Shown in pieces: positions 53,001 to 62,916 of a DNA stretch of 64,000 nucleotides. The stretch is from Ascarosepion bandense (lineage: Eukaryota; Mollusca; Cephalopoda; Sepiida; Sepiidae). The position numbers were made by a program, and so were the translations under genes. The notes below the pieces were generated by a model. It saw only the letters and a list, made by a program, of their open reading frames with translations, ran no database searches and had not been told where the DNA came from. Positions within the stretch are counted from its first letter, which is position 1, and each line of letters starts with the position of its first letter. The DNA is taken from NCBI GenBank assembly GCA_037127315.1, contig JBBBDQ010000330.1, forward strand, positions 7,003,501 through 7,067,500, written 5' to 3'.

Positions 53001-53162
53001 TTATATAAAGAAATTAGTTTGTTTTTTTAATCTGATATATTTTTATTATTTCAAACATTTTGAACTCCAATCAGTTTATCCACTACTTTGAGCATGATAC
53101 TCCAACTCCTTATCTGAAAACTGGGAGATTAAGACCACATCACAATGAATCACCAATTCTTG

Positions 53163-53325
53163 TATGTGCAATTGGCATAATGAATAATGGCTCAGAATTG
53201 ATAATGAGAGAACTGAGTTCCAGTTCTCATTTGGTTCATTGTATTCACTTACGTTCAAATCCCTTTAAGAAAGGTATAAATCCACTTCTTCTCTCTCCAG
53301 CTATGGGTTAATAAATAAGACTAAT
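53163..53325 (+). mobile_element. SINE-A copy, 3'-truncated
   Basis: Head and body recognisable (GGCTCAGAATTGATAATGAG; CTATGGGTTAATAAATAAG). Confidence 0.65.
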
Positions 53326-53440
53326 CACTAAACCATTATTACTTCCTTAAAAAATATAATTCTTACAATTTAAATACATTTTCTGGTTTCAAATAATCTG
53401 CAAAGGTTTGAAAAGATAGAGAAAATCAATCAACCAAACC

Positions 53441-53706
53441 AAAAATTGTAAAAATATAATAAAAAAATTAAACAGACAGAACTCGTTGCTTCATTTTAAT
53501 CCAACTTGTTTGGATGACTACTTGCTCCCTAAATATACCTCATTTCATATAGAGCACAATACCACAACCTTCATTATAAAGAAGGTCGTGACAATACACC
53601 TTATCAGAAAATTGGAAAAATATAATCAAAAAAGTAAACAAATAGACCTTGTCAGCTCATTTTAATCAAACTTGTTTGGATGAATACTTGCTCCCTAAAT
53701 ATACCT
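53441..53706. repeat. tandem duplication, units 53441-53540 and 53608-53706
   Basis: The two units share TTTTAATC.AACTTGTTTGGATGA and ACTTGCTCCCTAAATATACC; a related stretch occurs at 57145-57200. Unclassified. Confidence 0.7.
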
Positions 53707-53894
53707 TACTTACACACACACACATTTGATCTTAAACCCACTTAATGTACTTTCTATTAATGTTTATGTTCCTGGCTTCAAAGTTACCATTTATGGTCTT
53801 TACTGTACATAATTTATTTTGGCAATCAATAAAGTGGGAGCAACTTAGTACATATAATAAACCAAGTGACTAATATACAGACTTTATGATGCTG

Positions 53895-54490
53895 TGCTGA
53901 GAAGTGATCTAGCAGAGGACAGAAAGTTTGCCACTGAAATCCAAAGATGCATTGGGATATCCAAAAATGCATTTAAAAAATGAAGCAAAGTATTAAGAAA
54001 CAACATTTTTTTTTGTTAGAAGCAAAGAAAAGTGTACTGAACCATTACTTGATATCTGTTCTCCTATATGACAGGGAATGCTGGATGATCTTTCTAAGGA
54101 TAATTTTTCAAGTGACAAAAATGTGGTTCTACAGAAGGATGCTGAGGATACTATGGACTGAACATGTGAGCAATGACAAGGGTTTAGAGAAAACAGAAAC
54201 TGAAAGAAAACTTATACTTAACATCAAGAAGAGACAGTCTAAATTTCTGGGGCACATAATGAAGGAGGGCTTGGAAGATCTGATACTCACAGGACAGGTT
54301 TAGAGAGAGAGAGGAAAACAGCATGTAACATGCTTGATGAGCTTAATTAAATGGCTGGTGGGACAGTGTTTAAGAGAAATAGTGAAAAAACAAATTTACT
54401 ACAAATTACAAAGGACAAGAAATTGTGGTGAGCAACGATCACGTACATTCTGGGTGGGTGGGGGGGACAGTACAGAAAGAAAATTTGATT
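53895..54490 (+). pseudogene. LINE-2 C-terminal region
   Basis: Sense frame (53980-54303): KKSVLNHYLISVLLYDRECWM, TKMWFYRRMLRILWTEHVSN, ERKLILNIKKRQSKFLGHIM and GLEDLILTG. This is the post-RT C-terminal domain of the LINE-2 type. A frame relic of the upstream segment lies at 53895-53975. Truncated on both sides. Confidence 0.75.
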
Positions 54491-54603
54491 TGATCTCAAA
54501 TTTTAAATGCAAAGTTGCTTTTTATATCATCAGACTTTCCGTATTTCCATTTCTCAAATAATCTTGGAAAAACCAAAGTGTTTGGGGAATTTTTTTTTTT
54601 TTT

Positions 54604-54822
54604 ACGAGGTTGAAATGTTAGTCTGATACTGAAGACTGCCTGCTTTATAAAGATAAAGGACTTCAACTGTGCTGCTCACACGTTCAGCCCATGGTATCCT
54701 CAGTATCCTTCTGTAGAACCACATTTCTGTCATCTCAAGACACTTCTTCATCTTTGAGGACATTCTCAAGCATTCATTGTTATAAAAGAGGACAGATATC
54801 AAGTAACAGTTTAGTACTCTCT
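54604..54822 (-). pseudogene. LINE-2 C-terminal fragment, inverted
   Basis: The minus strand reads KRVLNCYLISVLFYNNECL, TEMWFYRRILRIPWAERVSS. It overlaps the same protein region as 53895-54490 but on the other strand; an independent insertion or an inversion. Confidence 0.7.
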
Positions 54823-55134
54823 TGGATGTGCATTGTGGTGCAGTGGATATCGTCTCGGAACGACAAATCGGGGAGCTGAGTTCAAATTTCAGCTGAATTC
54901 CTTGCATTCACTTACATGCAAATACCCTTGGGAAAGGTATTAATCCATCTCTTCCCTCCGGTTATGGGTTAAATAACAGGATAGATTGGGTTCTATAGCC
55001 TTGGTTGGCAACTAATCTACTGCAGAAAGCAATGGCAACCTACTGCGGGAAAATCTTCTGCCCAGTCAGTCATATCTCTTTCGAGACATGATCGCCCAAG
55101 CATGTTTCATGTATGGCATTTAACTGACTGATTA
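54823..55134 (+). mobile_element. SINE-A copy, full length
   Basis: Starts GGATGTGCATTGTGGTGCAG and keeps the B-box-like GAGTTCAAATTTC and a hairpin with one mismatch. Directly followed by another SINE-A. Confidence 0.88.
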
Positions 55135-55440
55135 AGGATGTGTGCATTGTGGTATAGTAGACATCAGCTCAAAATGAGAAATTGGAGAGCTGACTTCAAA
55201 TTTCAATTGAATTCATTTACAAGCAAATACCCCTGGGAAAGGTATGAATCTGTCGCTTTTCCCTTTACTTATGGGTTAATAGCAGGACAGATTGGGTTCT
55301 ATAGCCTTGGTTGGCAACCTGTTTACCGCAGAAAGTAATGACCACCTACTACGGAAAAATTTTCTACCTAGTCAGTTACATCTCTTTCAAGACATGATCA
55401 CCCAAGTGTTTATCACGTATGGCATTTAGCAAACTGACAA
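55135..55440 (+). mobile_element. SINE-A copy, tandem to the previous one
   Basis: Starts AAGGATGTGTGCATTGTGG, more diverged; same orientation, head-to-tail. Confidence 0.8.
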
Positions 55441-55610
55441 GCAGTTCCTACTTTATTATCATTGCTTGAGAGTACAAGTGAATCATGCTTTTTGAAAAGT
55501 GCATTACTATCAAGTAAAGGCAAATTGTCCCAACTGGGGTTTGAACTCTCTCTACTGATTCTATTCTCCATGCATTTAACCATTAAACTGCACATATTTA
55601 ATTTCAAATA
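55441..55610 (-). mobile_element. tRNA-like SINE fragment (SINE-H)
   Basis: On the minus strand: GTGCAGTTTAATGGTTAAATG (tRNA 5' half and A-box region), GAGTTCAAACCCCAG (B box), then a unique tail. Single copy in the window. Confidence 0.5.
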
Positions 55611-56271
55611 TAGATATTGTATTAAATTTTGTACCAAAACTTAACTAAAAATTTGGAACACAATATATTCAGGCAACATCTGCACTTTAGAAATCTATGA
55701 TTAATCTCCCACTTGTATGTTCAGCAATAGTGTAGGCCGAGTCATTTAGCTTTGATTAGCAACCAGCTTAAAAGGACAACTCAACATTACGGAAACAATA
55801 ACAGGTTTTTTTTTTTAGAGACATACAAAAGAAAACAATTCTGTGGGAGTTGTGATTTATACACAACTCACTAACAGGGATAGAATATGCCATAAAGCTT
55901 TTTATTTTTGTTATTTTTATGTTTTTAATCATGACACAACCCACAAGCTTTTGAGCACTGTTGGATGCAAAATTTTTTACTGTCAAAAATGCACAATTTA
56001 CAGGTATTAAAGATAAAGTTGTAGAGAGCCATCACCACCTACGTTCTGAAATGCCCTAGCATTTAGAGAATCAATTAATCAACTTAGATTAAATACATGA
56101 CCTGGACATAAAAGAAGGCATTTTAAAATGTGTTTGAAAAATCTAATATTTTTTTACCTCTACTGGTGCCAAAGTTTGCAACCCTAAATAGTGAAACAAA
56201 AAATAAATAAAACAAAATGGATGCATATAAAAAAATGTAAACTTAAAATACTTTTTCCTTACATATAGTTA
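55611..56271. other. unassigned sequence
   Basis: No supported feature. Confidence 0.4.
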
Positions 56272-56276
56272 CAAAC

Positions 56277-56485
56277 AATTGTAGTGCAACGGATATCGGC
56301 TCAGAATTAAAAATCAGAGAGCCAAGTTCAAATTCCAGTTAAATTTGTTACAATCACTTAGGAAAGGTATGAACCCAACTCTTCTCCCTCTAGCTATGGT
56401 TTGAATAGTAGAACAAATTTGGTACTATAGTCTACTGCAGAGAGAAATGGTAACCTACTGTGGGAGGATAATCTTCTGAAGATTC
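56277..56485 (+). mobile_element. SINE-A copy, decayed
   Basis: Head (TGTAGTGCAACGGATATCGG; CAAGTTCAAATTCC), part of the body and 3' region; an internal deletion around the CACTTA motif. Confidence 0.75.
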
Positions 56486-56745
56486 TCTTCCAACATTTGA
56501 GCTAGCAAGGAAGAATAAGCTCCTAAAATTAATGTAGAAAAAATATCTCAGGTTGGTGTGCAGTCTACAATGTTGCAGAGTAAAGAAATGTATATTTTAT
56601 TATATGTTCAAATCATAGAATTCCTGATAATAAATTTAATTAAAAGTGACTGACAAATACTGTGATTAAGCTTTTTTATTTAATTTTTCTTGTATTCACA
56701 TAAGTTTTGTCATTTTTGGGACAGAAAAAAAAACATACAAATGAG

Positions 56746-56925
56746 CTCCATCTTTCAGTCCATTTCAAAGACAGAAAATCGTACTTTTAAAATTTCCACT
56801 GCCTTGCAGTCGTATCCAAACATGGAAAAGGTCATGGAAGTAAATCCAGACAAAAAAAAACCTGAAGGTGGTTGGCATCCAACAACTTTTCAGGAATTTC
56901 TGCAAACAAGCCATCCCCAAATGTA
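56746..56925 (+). other. possible terminal exon or coding relict
   Basis: A stretch less AT-rich than its flanks follows a pyrimidine tract and CAG (CATCTTTCAG at 56750-56759). It reads SKTENRTFKIS, YPNMEKVMEVNPDKKKPEGG, WHPTTFQEFLQTSHPQ, then TAA at 56924. I do not recognise the protein. It could be a C-terminal exon, a processed pseudogene piece, or chance. Confidence 0.25.
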
Positions 56926-57386
56926 ATTCCCTGCATTCCTTTTGATCTTGTTCGTATGGCTGAGAGGTGTGGTATAGTCTGGGCAGCATATTACATCTAT
57001 TTATCATTGCCAAGGATTGTGCCTTGAGAAGTGACACTAATTTCACCACTAGAAGTTTGAATTTTGACCAAACAGGGCACTACATTTGTCTTGCAAGATA
57101 AAACAGATGCCTTCTAAAAAGGGTTTATACGTCATAAAAAAATTAATCAACCAAACCAAAACCAAAACCTGTAAAGATATTATAAAAAGTAAACAGATCT
57201 TGTCATTTTTTTTTTGGAAAGTTGAAAAATATAGAGAACAGTTTTACAATCCTTGTCTCCAGTAAAAATGAAATATGTAAAAGTCCTGGACAAATTAAAT
57301 AAAAAATGCCCTTATCTATCATTTTTAACAAAATGTATTTAAAGGAAAAATTGCTGCCCAAAGATACATTACTATAAATATTTATA

Positions 57387-57405
<19 letters not shown>

Positions 57406-57448
<43 letters not shown>
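57406..57448. repeat. (TA)n(TG)n microsatellite
   Basis: Preceded by A17. Immediately upstream of the SINE-D dimer. Confidence 0.95.
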
Positions 57449-57670
57449 AGTATCACTTATTCAGTAATGAATTCGAGCACTCTGGCCACTGGCGTATGAT
57501 ACATCATACGCTAAAACTGCCTCCTTTTACCGAGCGCCTATAGCTGAGAGGTAGAATCACCGACTGATGACAATTCAGTCGGGTTTCAATCCTGGGTTAA
57601 AAGCAATCGGAGGTCTAACCGATGAGGTATGATACAGCAAAACGGATCTGTCTGCAGATGACTTTACACT
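57449..57670 (+). mobile_element. SINE-D unit 1 of a tandem dimer
   Basis: Contains the short palindrome GCGTATGATACATCATACGC, an A box TAGCTGAGAGG and a B-box-like GGGTTTCAATCC. The hammerhead-like 3' block is partly deleted (GTCTAACC, GATGA, then ATACAGCAAAAC). Confidence 0.65.
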
Positions 57671-57955
57671 CTCACACCCTGATTGAGCTCTCTGGAAGAA
57701 TGGTAGACTGAAAAAACAGTAGCTACTCTAGCATCTACGCATTGCTCATTCAGTAATGAATTAGCGCACACTGACCATTGGCGTATGATACATCATACGC
57801 TAAAAGTCTGCCTCCTTTTACCAAGTGGCCATAGCTCAGAGGTAGAATTGCTGACTGACGCCAATTTGGTCGGGTTTCAATCCTAGGTTAAAAGTAACTG
57901 GAGGTCTAACCGTACTGACGAGCTGTGATGCAGCTAAACAGATCTGTCTGCAGAT

Positions 57956-57957
<2 letters not shown>
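57671..57957 (+). mobile_element. SINE-D unit 2 of a tandem dimer
   Basis: ACACCCTGATTGAGC start as at 36069. Palindrome repeated at 57780-57799, A box TAGCTCAGAGG and B-box-like GGGTTTCAATCC. The 3' block is GTC, TAACCGTA, CTGACGA, GCTG-TGATG-CAGC, TAAAC. Confidence 0.7.

Positions 57958-57986
<29 letters not shown>
57958..57986. repeat. (TA)n microsatellite
   Basis: Follows SINE-D directly, as at 36342. Confidence 0.95.
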
Positions 57987-57989
<3 letters not shown>

Positions 57990-58064
57990 ATTATTTTTAT
58001 TACAATGGTTTATGAAAGCATTATATCACTACACAAAAATTTCCAGGTTTCAGAACTTTATATA

Positions 58065-58262
58065 TATAATTAAATTTGTTTTTTTTTATTTAAAATTAAT
58101 TTAATTTACATTGCCTGATGATAAGAAATTTGAATGTGACAATGTTGACTTATTGTTGTGAAAACGATTATCACAACAATAAGTTCACACTGCATGATGG
58201 CAAGGTAAAATCTCAACAATGTAAATTAAATTAATTTTAAATAAAGAACAAATTTAATTATA
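58065..58262. mobile_element. palindromic MITE-like element
   Basis: Outer arms 58065-58112 and 58216-58262 are inverted repeats (AATTTAATTTACATTG / CAATGTAAATTAAATT and outward). The centre has a second perfect 13-bp hairpin (58149-58161 with 58171-58183). Flanked by TA-rich DNA. Confidence 0.7.
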
Positions 58263-58356
58263 TTTTGCTCTATGATATATGTTGTATTGAGCACTTTTAA
58301 AAAAAGTAAATTCCACATAACTTGAAATTCTAAAACTGTTGGTTCTCTTTACTTGG

Positions 58357-58358
<2 letters not shown>

Positions 58359-58390
<32 letters not shown>

Positions 58391-58394
58391 GATA
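58359..58394. repeat. (TA)n microsatellite
   Basis: TA run between the MITE-like element and the PLE pair. Confidence 0.9.
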
Positions 58395-58640
58395 GATATG
58401 TATTCTTCATTTGTAAACGAGTTATTAACTGACCTAGGTTTCTACTATATGGTGTCTTAGGCGATTTGCAAATACTGATTTTACCATTTTTTTAAGAATG
58501 CTCACGTAAAAGAGAATTTTTTGCAATTCCCAAATTTAGAAGAAATTATAACGTTTTCATCCATGGTTGCATAATAGGTATTTTATGGTATGGTCACACT
58601 TAGTCATAATTTCTGTTCTTTCATTCATTAATTATTAAAA
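58395..58640 (-). mobile_element. Penelope-like element 3' end, inverted member of pair
   Basis: The minus strand matches 50985-51200: GAACAGAAATTATGACTAAG, GGATGAAAACGTTATAA, then AAGACACCATATAGTAGAAA CC. A hammerhead-like block has lost the first bases of CTGANGA. Confidence 0.75.
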
Positions 58641-58647
58641 ATACAGT

Positions 58648-58830
58648 AAAATCATTTATTGCACAAGACACCATATGGTAGAAATCTAGGTAGCATAATA
58701 ACTTATTTACAAATGAAGAAAATTAGAAAATTCTATAATATAATTGTATTGAACACTTTTTAATACAACTGTGTACTGGTCTAATTTTATTATGACCAAA
58801 AATATTGTTTATGTGTGAATACACATTGCC
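58648..58830 (+). mobile_element. Penelope-like element 3' end, plus member of pair
   Basis: AAGAC-ACC-ATAT-GGT-A-GAAA (stem II ACC/GGT) at 58669-58689, then TTACAAATGA and ACTGTGTACTGGTCTAATTT. It preserves the pre-insertion sequence of the site where SINE-A sits at 51260. Head-to-head with 58395-58640. Confidence 0.75.
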
Positions 58831-59339
58831 TTTTATATATTAAAAAAAAAAACTTTAAAAAAAACATTTCCTAGGGCCCAAATACATGCAATCAGTTAAT
58901 GAAAACTTTCAGCTGATCACCATTATATCTACCAACACTGACATGTGAACATTTTAACTTCTAAGCAATTTATTAATTATGACCTAATGAATTAATTTGC
59001 TTGGGCTCAAGAATCTTTGATTATAGATTCTGAGGAAGTATAAGGTTGTGGGTCAGTAATTAAGACCCAACTCTCCAACAGAATTGTTGGCACAGACAAT
59101 GTGTTATGGCTGGACAGACCTGAGGAGAAAGCAGCTGAACGTTTGTTTTTCTAGTTGCACAAAATAAGAAGAGTGAACATTTGTGCTATATTTGGGTAAG
59201 TGTAAGAAACAATGTGAAGTCAGACTGGCCAATCTAGGGTGATATGTTGGCAAGAGAGAATGGCTAATCTTATTTACACTGGGAGATTTATGGCATTGAG
59301 AAGTCATAGATATTCAAGACATAAGAGAAAACATTGTAA
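58831..59339. other. unassigned sequence
   Basis: No supported feature. Confidence 0.4.
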
Positions 59340-59344
59340 TTTGT

Positions 59345-59720
59345 AGGATGATGGTTGCCACGGAAACAAGGTGAATTCCAAAATTGTTGAATTCATGGAA
59401 AGGGATGTTGAGAAAATAAGTTTAGAAGAAAAAAGACAAATAGATATTGCAAAGGAGCAAGTGCTAAAGAGAGAAATACAAAATAAGGAAAAAGATAATG
59501 AGAGAGAAGAAGCAATCATGAAAGAGATGTGTGGAAGCGACAAAGCAAAAAAACAGGAAATTGCAAGAGGGGTAGAATGAAAATGATACACTGAGAGTGG
59601 CAGATTGAAAACAGGAACTGTGAGAGTGGTAAAGCAAAAACGACAGACTACAGGAATGGCAAAACAAAAACAAGAGACTGCAAGAATGACAAAGAAAAAC
59701 AGTCGACTGCATTAATGGGG
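59345..59720 (+). pseudogene. decayed coiled-coil coding region
   Basis: Open for 69 codons from 59371: KIVEFMERDVEKISLEEKRQ, DIAKEQVLKREIQNKEKDNE and so on. It is highly charged with no proline, so likely a coiled coil. After a frameshift near 59560 a repeating LQEWQNKNKR-like 10-residue unit continues to about 59695 with stops. Such coiled coils precede gag in some LTR elements, but no other gag or pol signal is present. Function unknown. Confidence 0.4.
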
Positions 59721-59984
59721 ACTTCCAGAAAAAGCTGATAGCCGGGGTTTAGAATGGTAAGAGAGTAACCAATGAAAAATAGAAGTAATATGGAAAGAAA
59801 TAGGTCTAAAGCTGAAGTGAAAAGTTTTAGTGAATACTAAAATGTATGGGACAAATATAGTACAAATTCTTTATATCAAACTATTTTTTCCATTTTGTCA
59901 TTCAATTACCTACCACTAAAATGTGTATGTATGAGAGAAAAAATAAATGTTTGAAAGAGAAAAAAAATTTTTTAACATGATTTA

Positions 59985-60204
59985 TATTCGGATTATTTTC
60001 CTAATCTTCATTGTTCTTATCACATTTCGGCCATTGAGCTCTCTGACCTTCCTCGGGTGTATATCGATCTGGGTAATCAACAAGGAATTCTGAACACTAT
60101 TTGATCTGAAGGGTTAAACTGTTCTTGTTCCACAGTTCATGTTTAAGGATATTATCTAGTTCTTATTCACACTTAATACTGTTATTGTTTGCCTGTTTCC
60201 ACTA
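59985..60204 (-). mobile_element. SINE-C, minus member of head-to-head pair
   Basis: On the minus strand: AAGAACTAGATAATATCC, ATGAACTGTGGAACAAGAAC, then CACCCGAGGAAGGTC...AATGGCCGAAATGTGATAAG (stem-II-like GGTC/GGCC), AATCTTCATT-type tail. Confidence 0.7.
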
Positions 60205-60410
60205 AACAGTGCTAAATACAAGTAAGAACTAGACAATATCTTTAAACATGAGCTGTAGAATAAGAACAGTCTACCCTCATAGATTAAATAAAAGTTTCAG
60301 TTTACAATTCTGTTGGTCACCCAGATTGATATACACCTGAGAAAGGCCAAAGAGTACAATGTCCAAAACAATCTGATAATAACAACAAAGATGAGGACAG
60401 TAGTCTAAAG
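60205..60410 (+). mobile_element. SINE-C, plus member of head-to-head pair
   Basis: AAGTAAGAACTAGACAATAT, ATGAGCTGTAGAATAAGAAC, CACCTGAGAAAGGCC...AATGTCCAAAACAAT, GATGAGGACAGTAGTC. The two halves meet near 60205 in the TGTTTAGTGG/CTAAACAGTG palindromic zone. Confidence 0.7.
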
Positions 60411-60574
60411 ATGAAATAGGGTAAATAATGATACTGCTCATCCCAAAAAGTAAGACAAAAATTCACTCGTTTATTTATGTGTAATATAAAAATCACAATG
60501 ATGTGATTATACACTGATTTATTTGAACTATTATCTATAGCTTGATTGTTTAAGTCATAGTTCAATTTTTTTTT

Positions 60575-60905
60575 CCCCTGGTGCCCTGACCACACAAATT
60601 TAAGTGTGTTGCTGGATTGGCATCTAGGTCCCACTCTTTTACCATTGAAATTGTTAAATGTAACTGATACTTCTACTCTATCAGTTTTTCTTTTCTCACA
60701 CTTCCATTTCATTTACTTGCTTCCCTAATAGCTACAATCTTCAAAAGTTTAAATGCAACATCAATTGCCATCTTCTGTATTTTTGAATTCCATTCATCTT
60801 TTATCCTTTCTTCAAAACCCCTTCTACCCAGTCTTTTCTCTCACTGTAACCTGCTGCACGCTAGTGACAGTCCCATCTTGCTTGGGGGTGAAACATTTAC
60901 ATGAA
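60575..60905 (+). mobile_element. LINE-1 3' fragment
   Basis: ATKFKCVAGLASRSHSFTIEIVKC-like codons, LQKFKCNINCHLL-like end, pyrimidine-rich UTR, then CATCTTGCTTGGGGGTGAAA. A T9 run interrupts at 60567. Confidence 0.7.
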
Positions 60906-61253
60906 CTGAGGGTTCTAATTCTCCTGTCTGAGCTCTAAGGTGGATTTCACTGAGATGATGTATCTGCTATTTCAGTTGGATTCAACAGCCTGACCTATGG
61001 ACTGAGCTAGTGCCTATCTTCACTCATTAGTCCTCCAGTGAGAAGGAAGTATTTCATTAAATTTAATGTTGAAGGACCATAAATTCTCCAAGTCAAACAA
61101 CAGTTACAGTAAATGTATAACTTAGTTTATCTCATTAAAAACCACTAAAAAGATGTTAAATCTTTTCAAGCCATCAGCCTGATGTGTTAGGCTAAGGTTA
61201 AAGGACTGAAAATAAACACTTGTAGCCTACCTGGAATGATGGATAACTCAATG

Positions 61254-61488
61254 GATATACATTGTGGCACAATGGATATTAACTCAGAATGAGAAATCAG
61301 AGAGCCAATTTGAAATTCCAGTCAAATTCATTTCATTCCCTTATACACAAATACCCTTGCAAGAGGTATGAATACATTTTTCTCCCTCCAGCTATGGGTT
61401 GAATAGCAGGACATATTGGGTTCTATAGACTTGTTTGGAAACCATTCTACTGTTTGAAAATCTACCTAGTCAGTCATGTCTTGTAAGT
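61254..61488 (+). mobile_element. SINE-A copy, partly deleted
   Basis: Starts TACATTGTGGCACAATGG, B-box region TTTGAAATTCC, body intact; about 60 bp before the tail is missing. Confidence 0.75.
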
Positions 61489-61647
61489 ACACCAAAACCT
61501 AATAGCTTTTAAGTTGCAGTCCCATATCTGATTATTATAACACTAATAATAAGTATATCTCTATAAATGGTCTAAATCTGTATTGAGCACCTTATAAAAA
61601 GTAAAGATCATCAAACTGTAGAATATATATCCATTAGTTTATACCAC

Positions 61648-61649
<2 letters not shown>

Positions 61650-61683
<34 letters not shown>
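61650..61683. repeat. (TA)n microsatellite
   Basis: Abuts the Helitron 5' end, whose first TC bases are absorbed or lost in the TA run. Confidence 0.95.
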
Positions 61684-61690
<7 letters not shown>

Positions 61691-62381
61691 TATTTATAAA
61701 TGGAACTTTGTCTCTGTGTGTGTATCCGTTACCTATAGACTCCGTATTGGCTGAACCGATTTACTTGAAAATTTACACAGTTGTACTATAAGCGTCTGCA
61801 AGTGTTCTTAGCTAGGTTTTGTGTCGAGGTACCCCTGATACATATCGAAAATCGATAATCAAAAATATCGGGTTATAGAAGGAGTGGTCCGATTTTAATC
61901 AAATTTGATACACTCATAGACAAAGACATAAGAAACGATATTCAGAAGTTTCAAGGTTGCAGTTCTTACAGTAGTGCAGAAAATCAATAATGTATATATA
62001 TATATATATATAAAAGGCAAGATAACGGGTTTGATCAAAATCAGTTTTTCAGCCCTTTTATTTTAGTTTTTGCTTCGGGTTTGGCTCTAAGTAGGTATAA
62101 TTGTAGTTCTTAGCCTCAGCCATGATACCATTTACTCAGAGGACTTATTTAGCCTTCAAAATCCAGTTTACAACGAAAAAATTTATTTGATATCGATACC
62201 AGGAAATCAAAATTTGACTTAGATCCATTCATTTTTCTTTCAGTCTACGGTTTAGCTTTAACTGGAAACAACTATTGCTTTTTAGTCTTTCATGCCAATA
62301 TCCAAAGAGTCTGATCTCCAGGACCATGGATTAGTTTTAAAGCTTTCATTACACCCGAACAACGCCGGGCTATACTGCTAG
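61684..62381 (+). mobile_element. Non-autonomous Helitron
   Basis: AACTTATTTATAAATGG start; 3' hairpin CCCGAACAACGCCGGG, CTATACTG, CTAG (62378-62381), then T. Internal TA run at 62000-62022 and a small rearrangement at 62020-62045 where the usual CAGATAAACAGA segment is replaced. Confidence 0.88.
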
Positions 62382-62387
62382 TAGATA

Positions 62388-62800
62388 GATATTTTTAATC
62401 CATATCATCCCAAGCAATACAGTCAGTCAGTTAAATGCCATATGTGATACACACTTTGGGCGATCATGTCTCAAAGTAGATATGACTGACGGGGCAGAAG
62501 ATTATCCCACAGTAGGTTGCCATTGCTTTCTGCAGTAGACTGGTTGCCAACCAAGGCTATAGAATTCAATCTGTCCCATTATTTAAGCCATAACTGGAGG
62601 GGAGAGACAGATTAATACCTTTCCCAAGGATATTTGTGCATAACAGGGTGTGTTAGAATTAACAAACATTAACAGCAGAAAGAGAAAAGAATAATTGGGA
62701 GGTCAGTAGATAGTGATTGACATTGCATTTAAATTTTTGCAGCTTAAAGTTGGCTGGAAAACATGGAGCCTGAAGGAAAATTAAGAAAGTAAAGTCATTA
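62388..62800 (-). mobile_element. LINE-1 3' end, split by SINE-A
   Basis: Reverse terminus TTTTTAATCCATATCATCCC AAGCAA at 62393, resumed at 62641 (GGGTGTGTTAGAATTAAC) and continuing to GACATTGCATTTAAATTTTT and beyond. Inserted next to the Helitron 3' end. Confidence 0.7.
62419..62640 (-). mobile_element. 5'-truncated SINE-A inside LINE-1 tail
   Basis: Tail to mid-body only; a short ACAG duplication flanks it (before 62421 and at 62641). Confidence 0.8.
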
Positions 62801-62881
62801 CTTTAGTTTAATGAAGCTGTAAAGTTTGATAAGCATTACGAAAAAAAATTTTCCACTTTGTCATTACTTTCATAACATTCT

Positions 62882-62883
62882 TT

Positions 62884-62915
<32 letters not shown>

Positions 62916-62916
62916 A
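62882..62916. repeat. (TA)n microsatellite
   Basis: TA run with one interruption. Confidence 0.9.

Noticed and set aside
58111..58135. Hammerhead in the MITE-like element (CTGATGA then GAAA)
   Set aside because: Only three bases separate the two core blocks, so no stem II can form.
60317..60712. 131-codon minus-strand gene
   Set aside because: It spans the antisense of a SINE-C and a LINE-1 fragment; no independent support.
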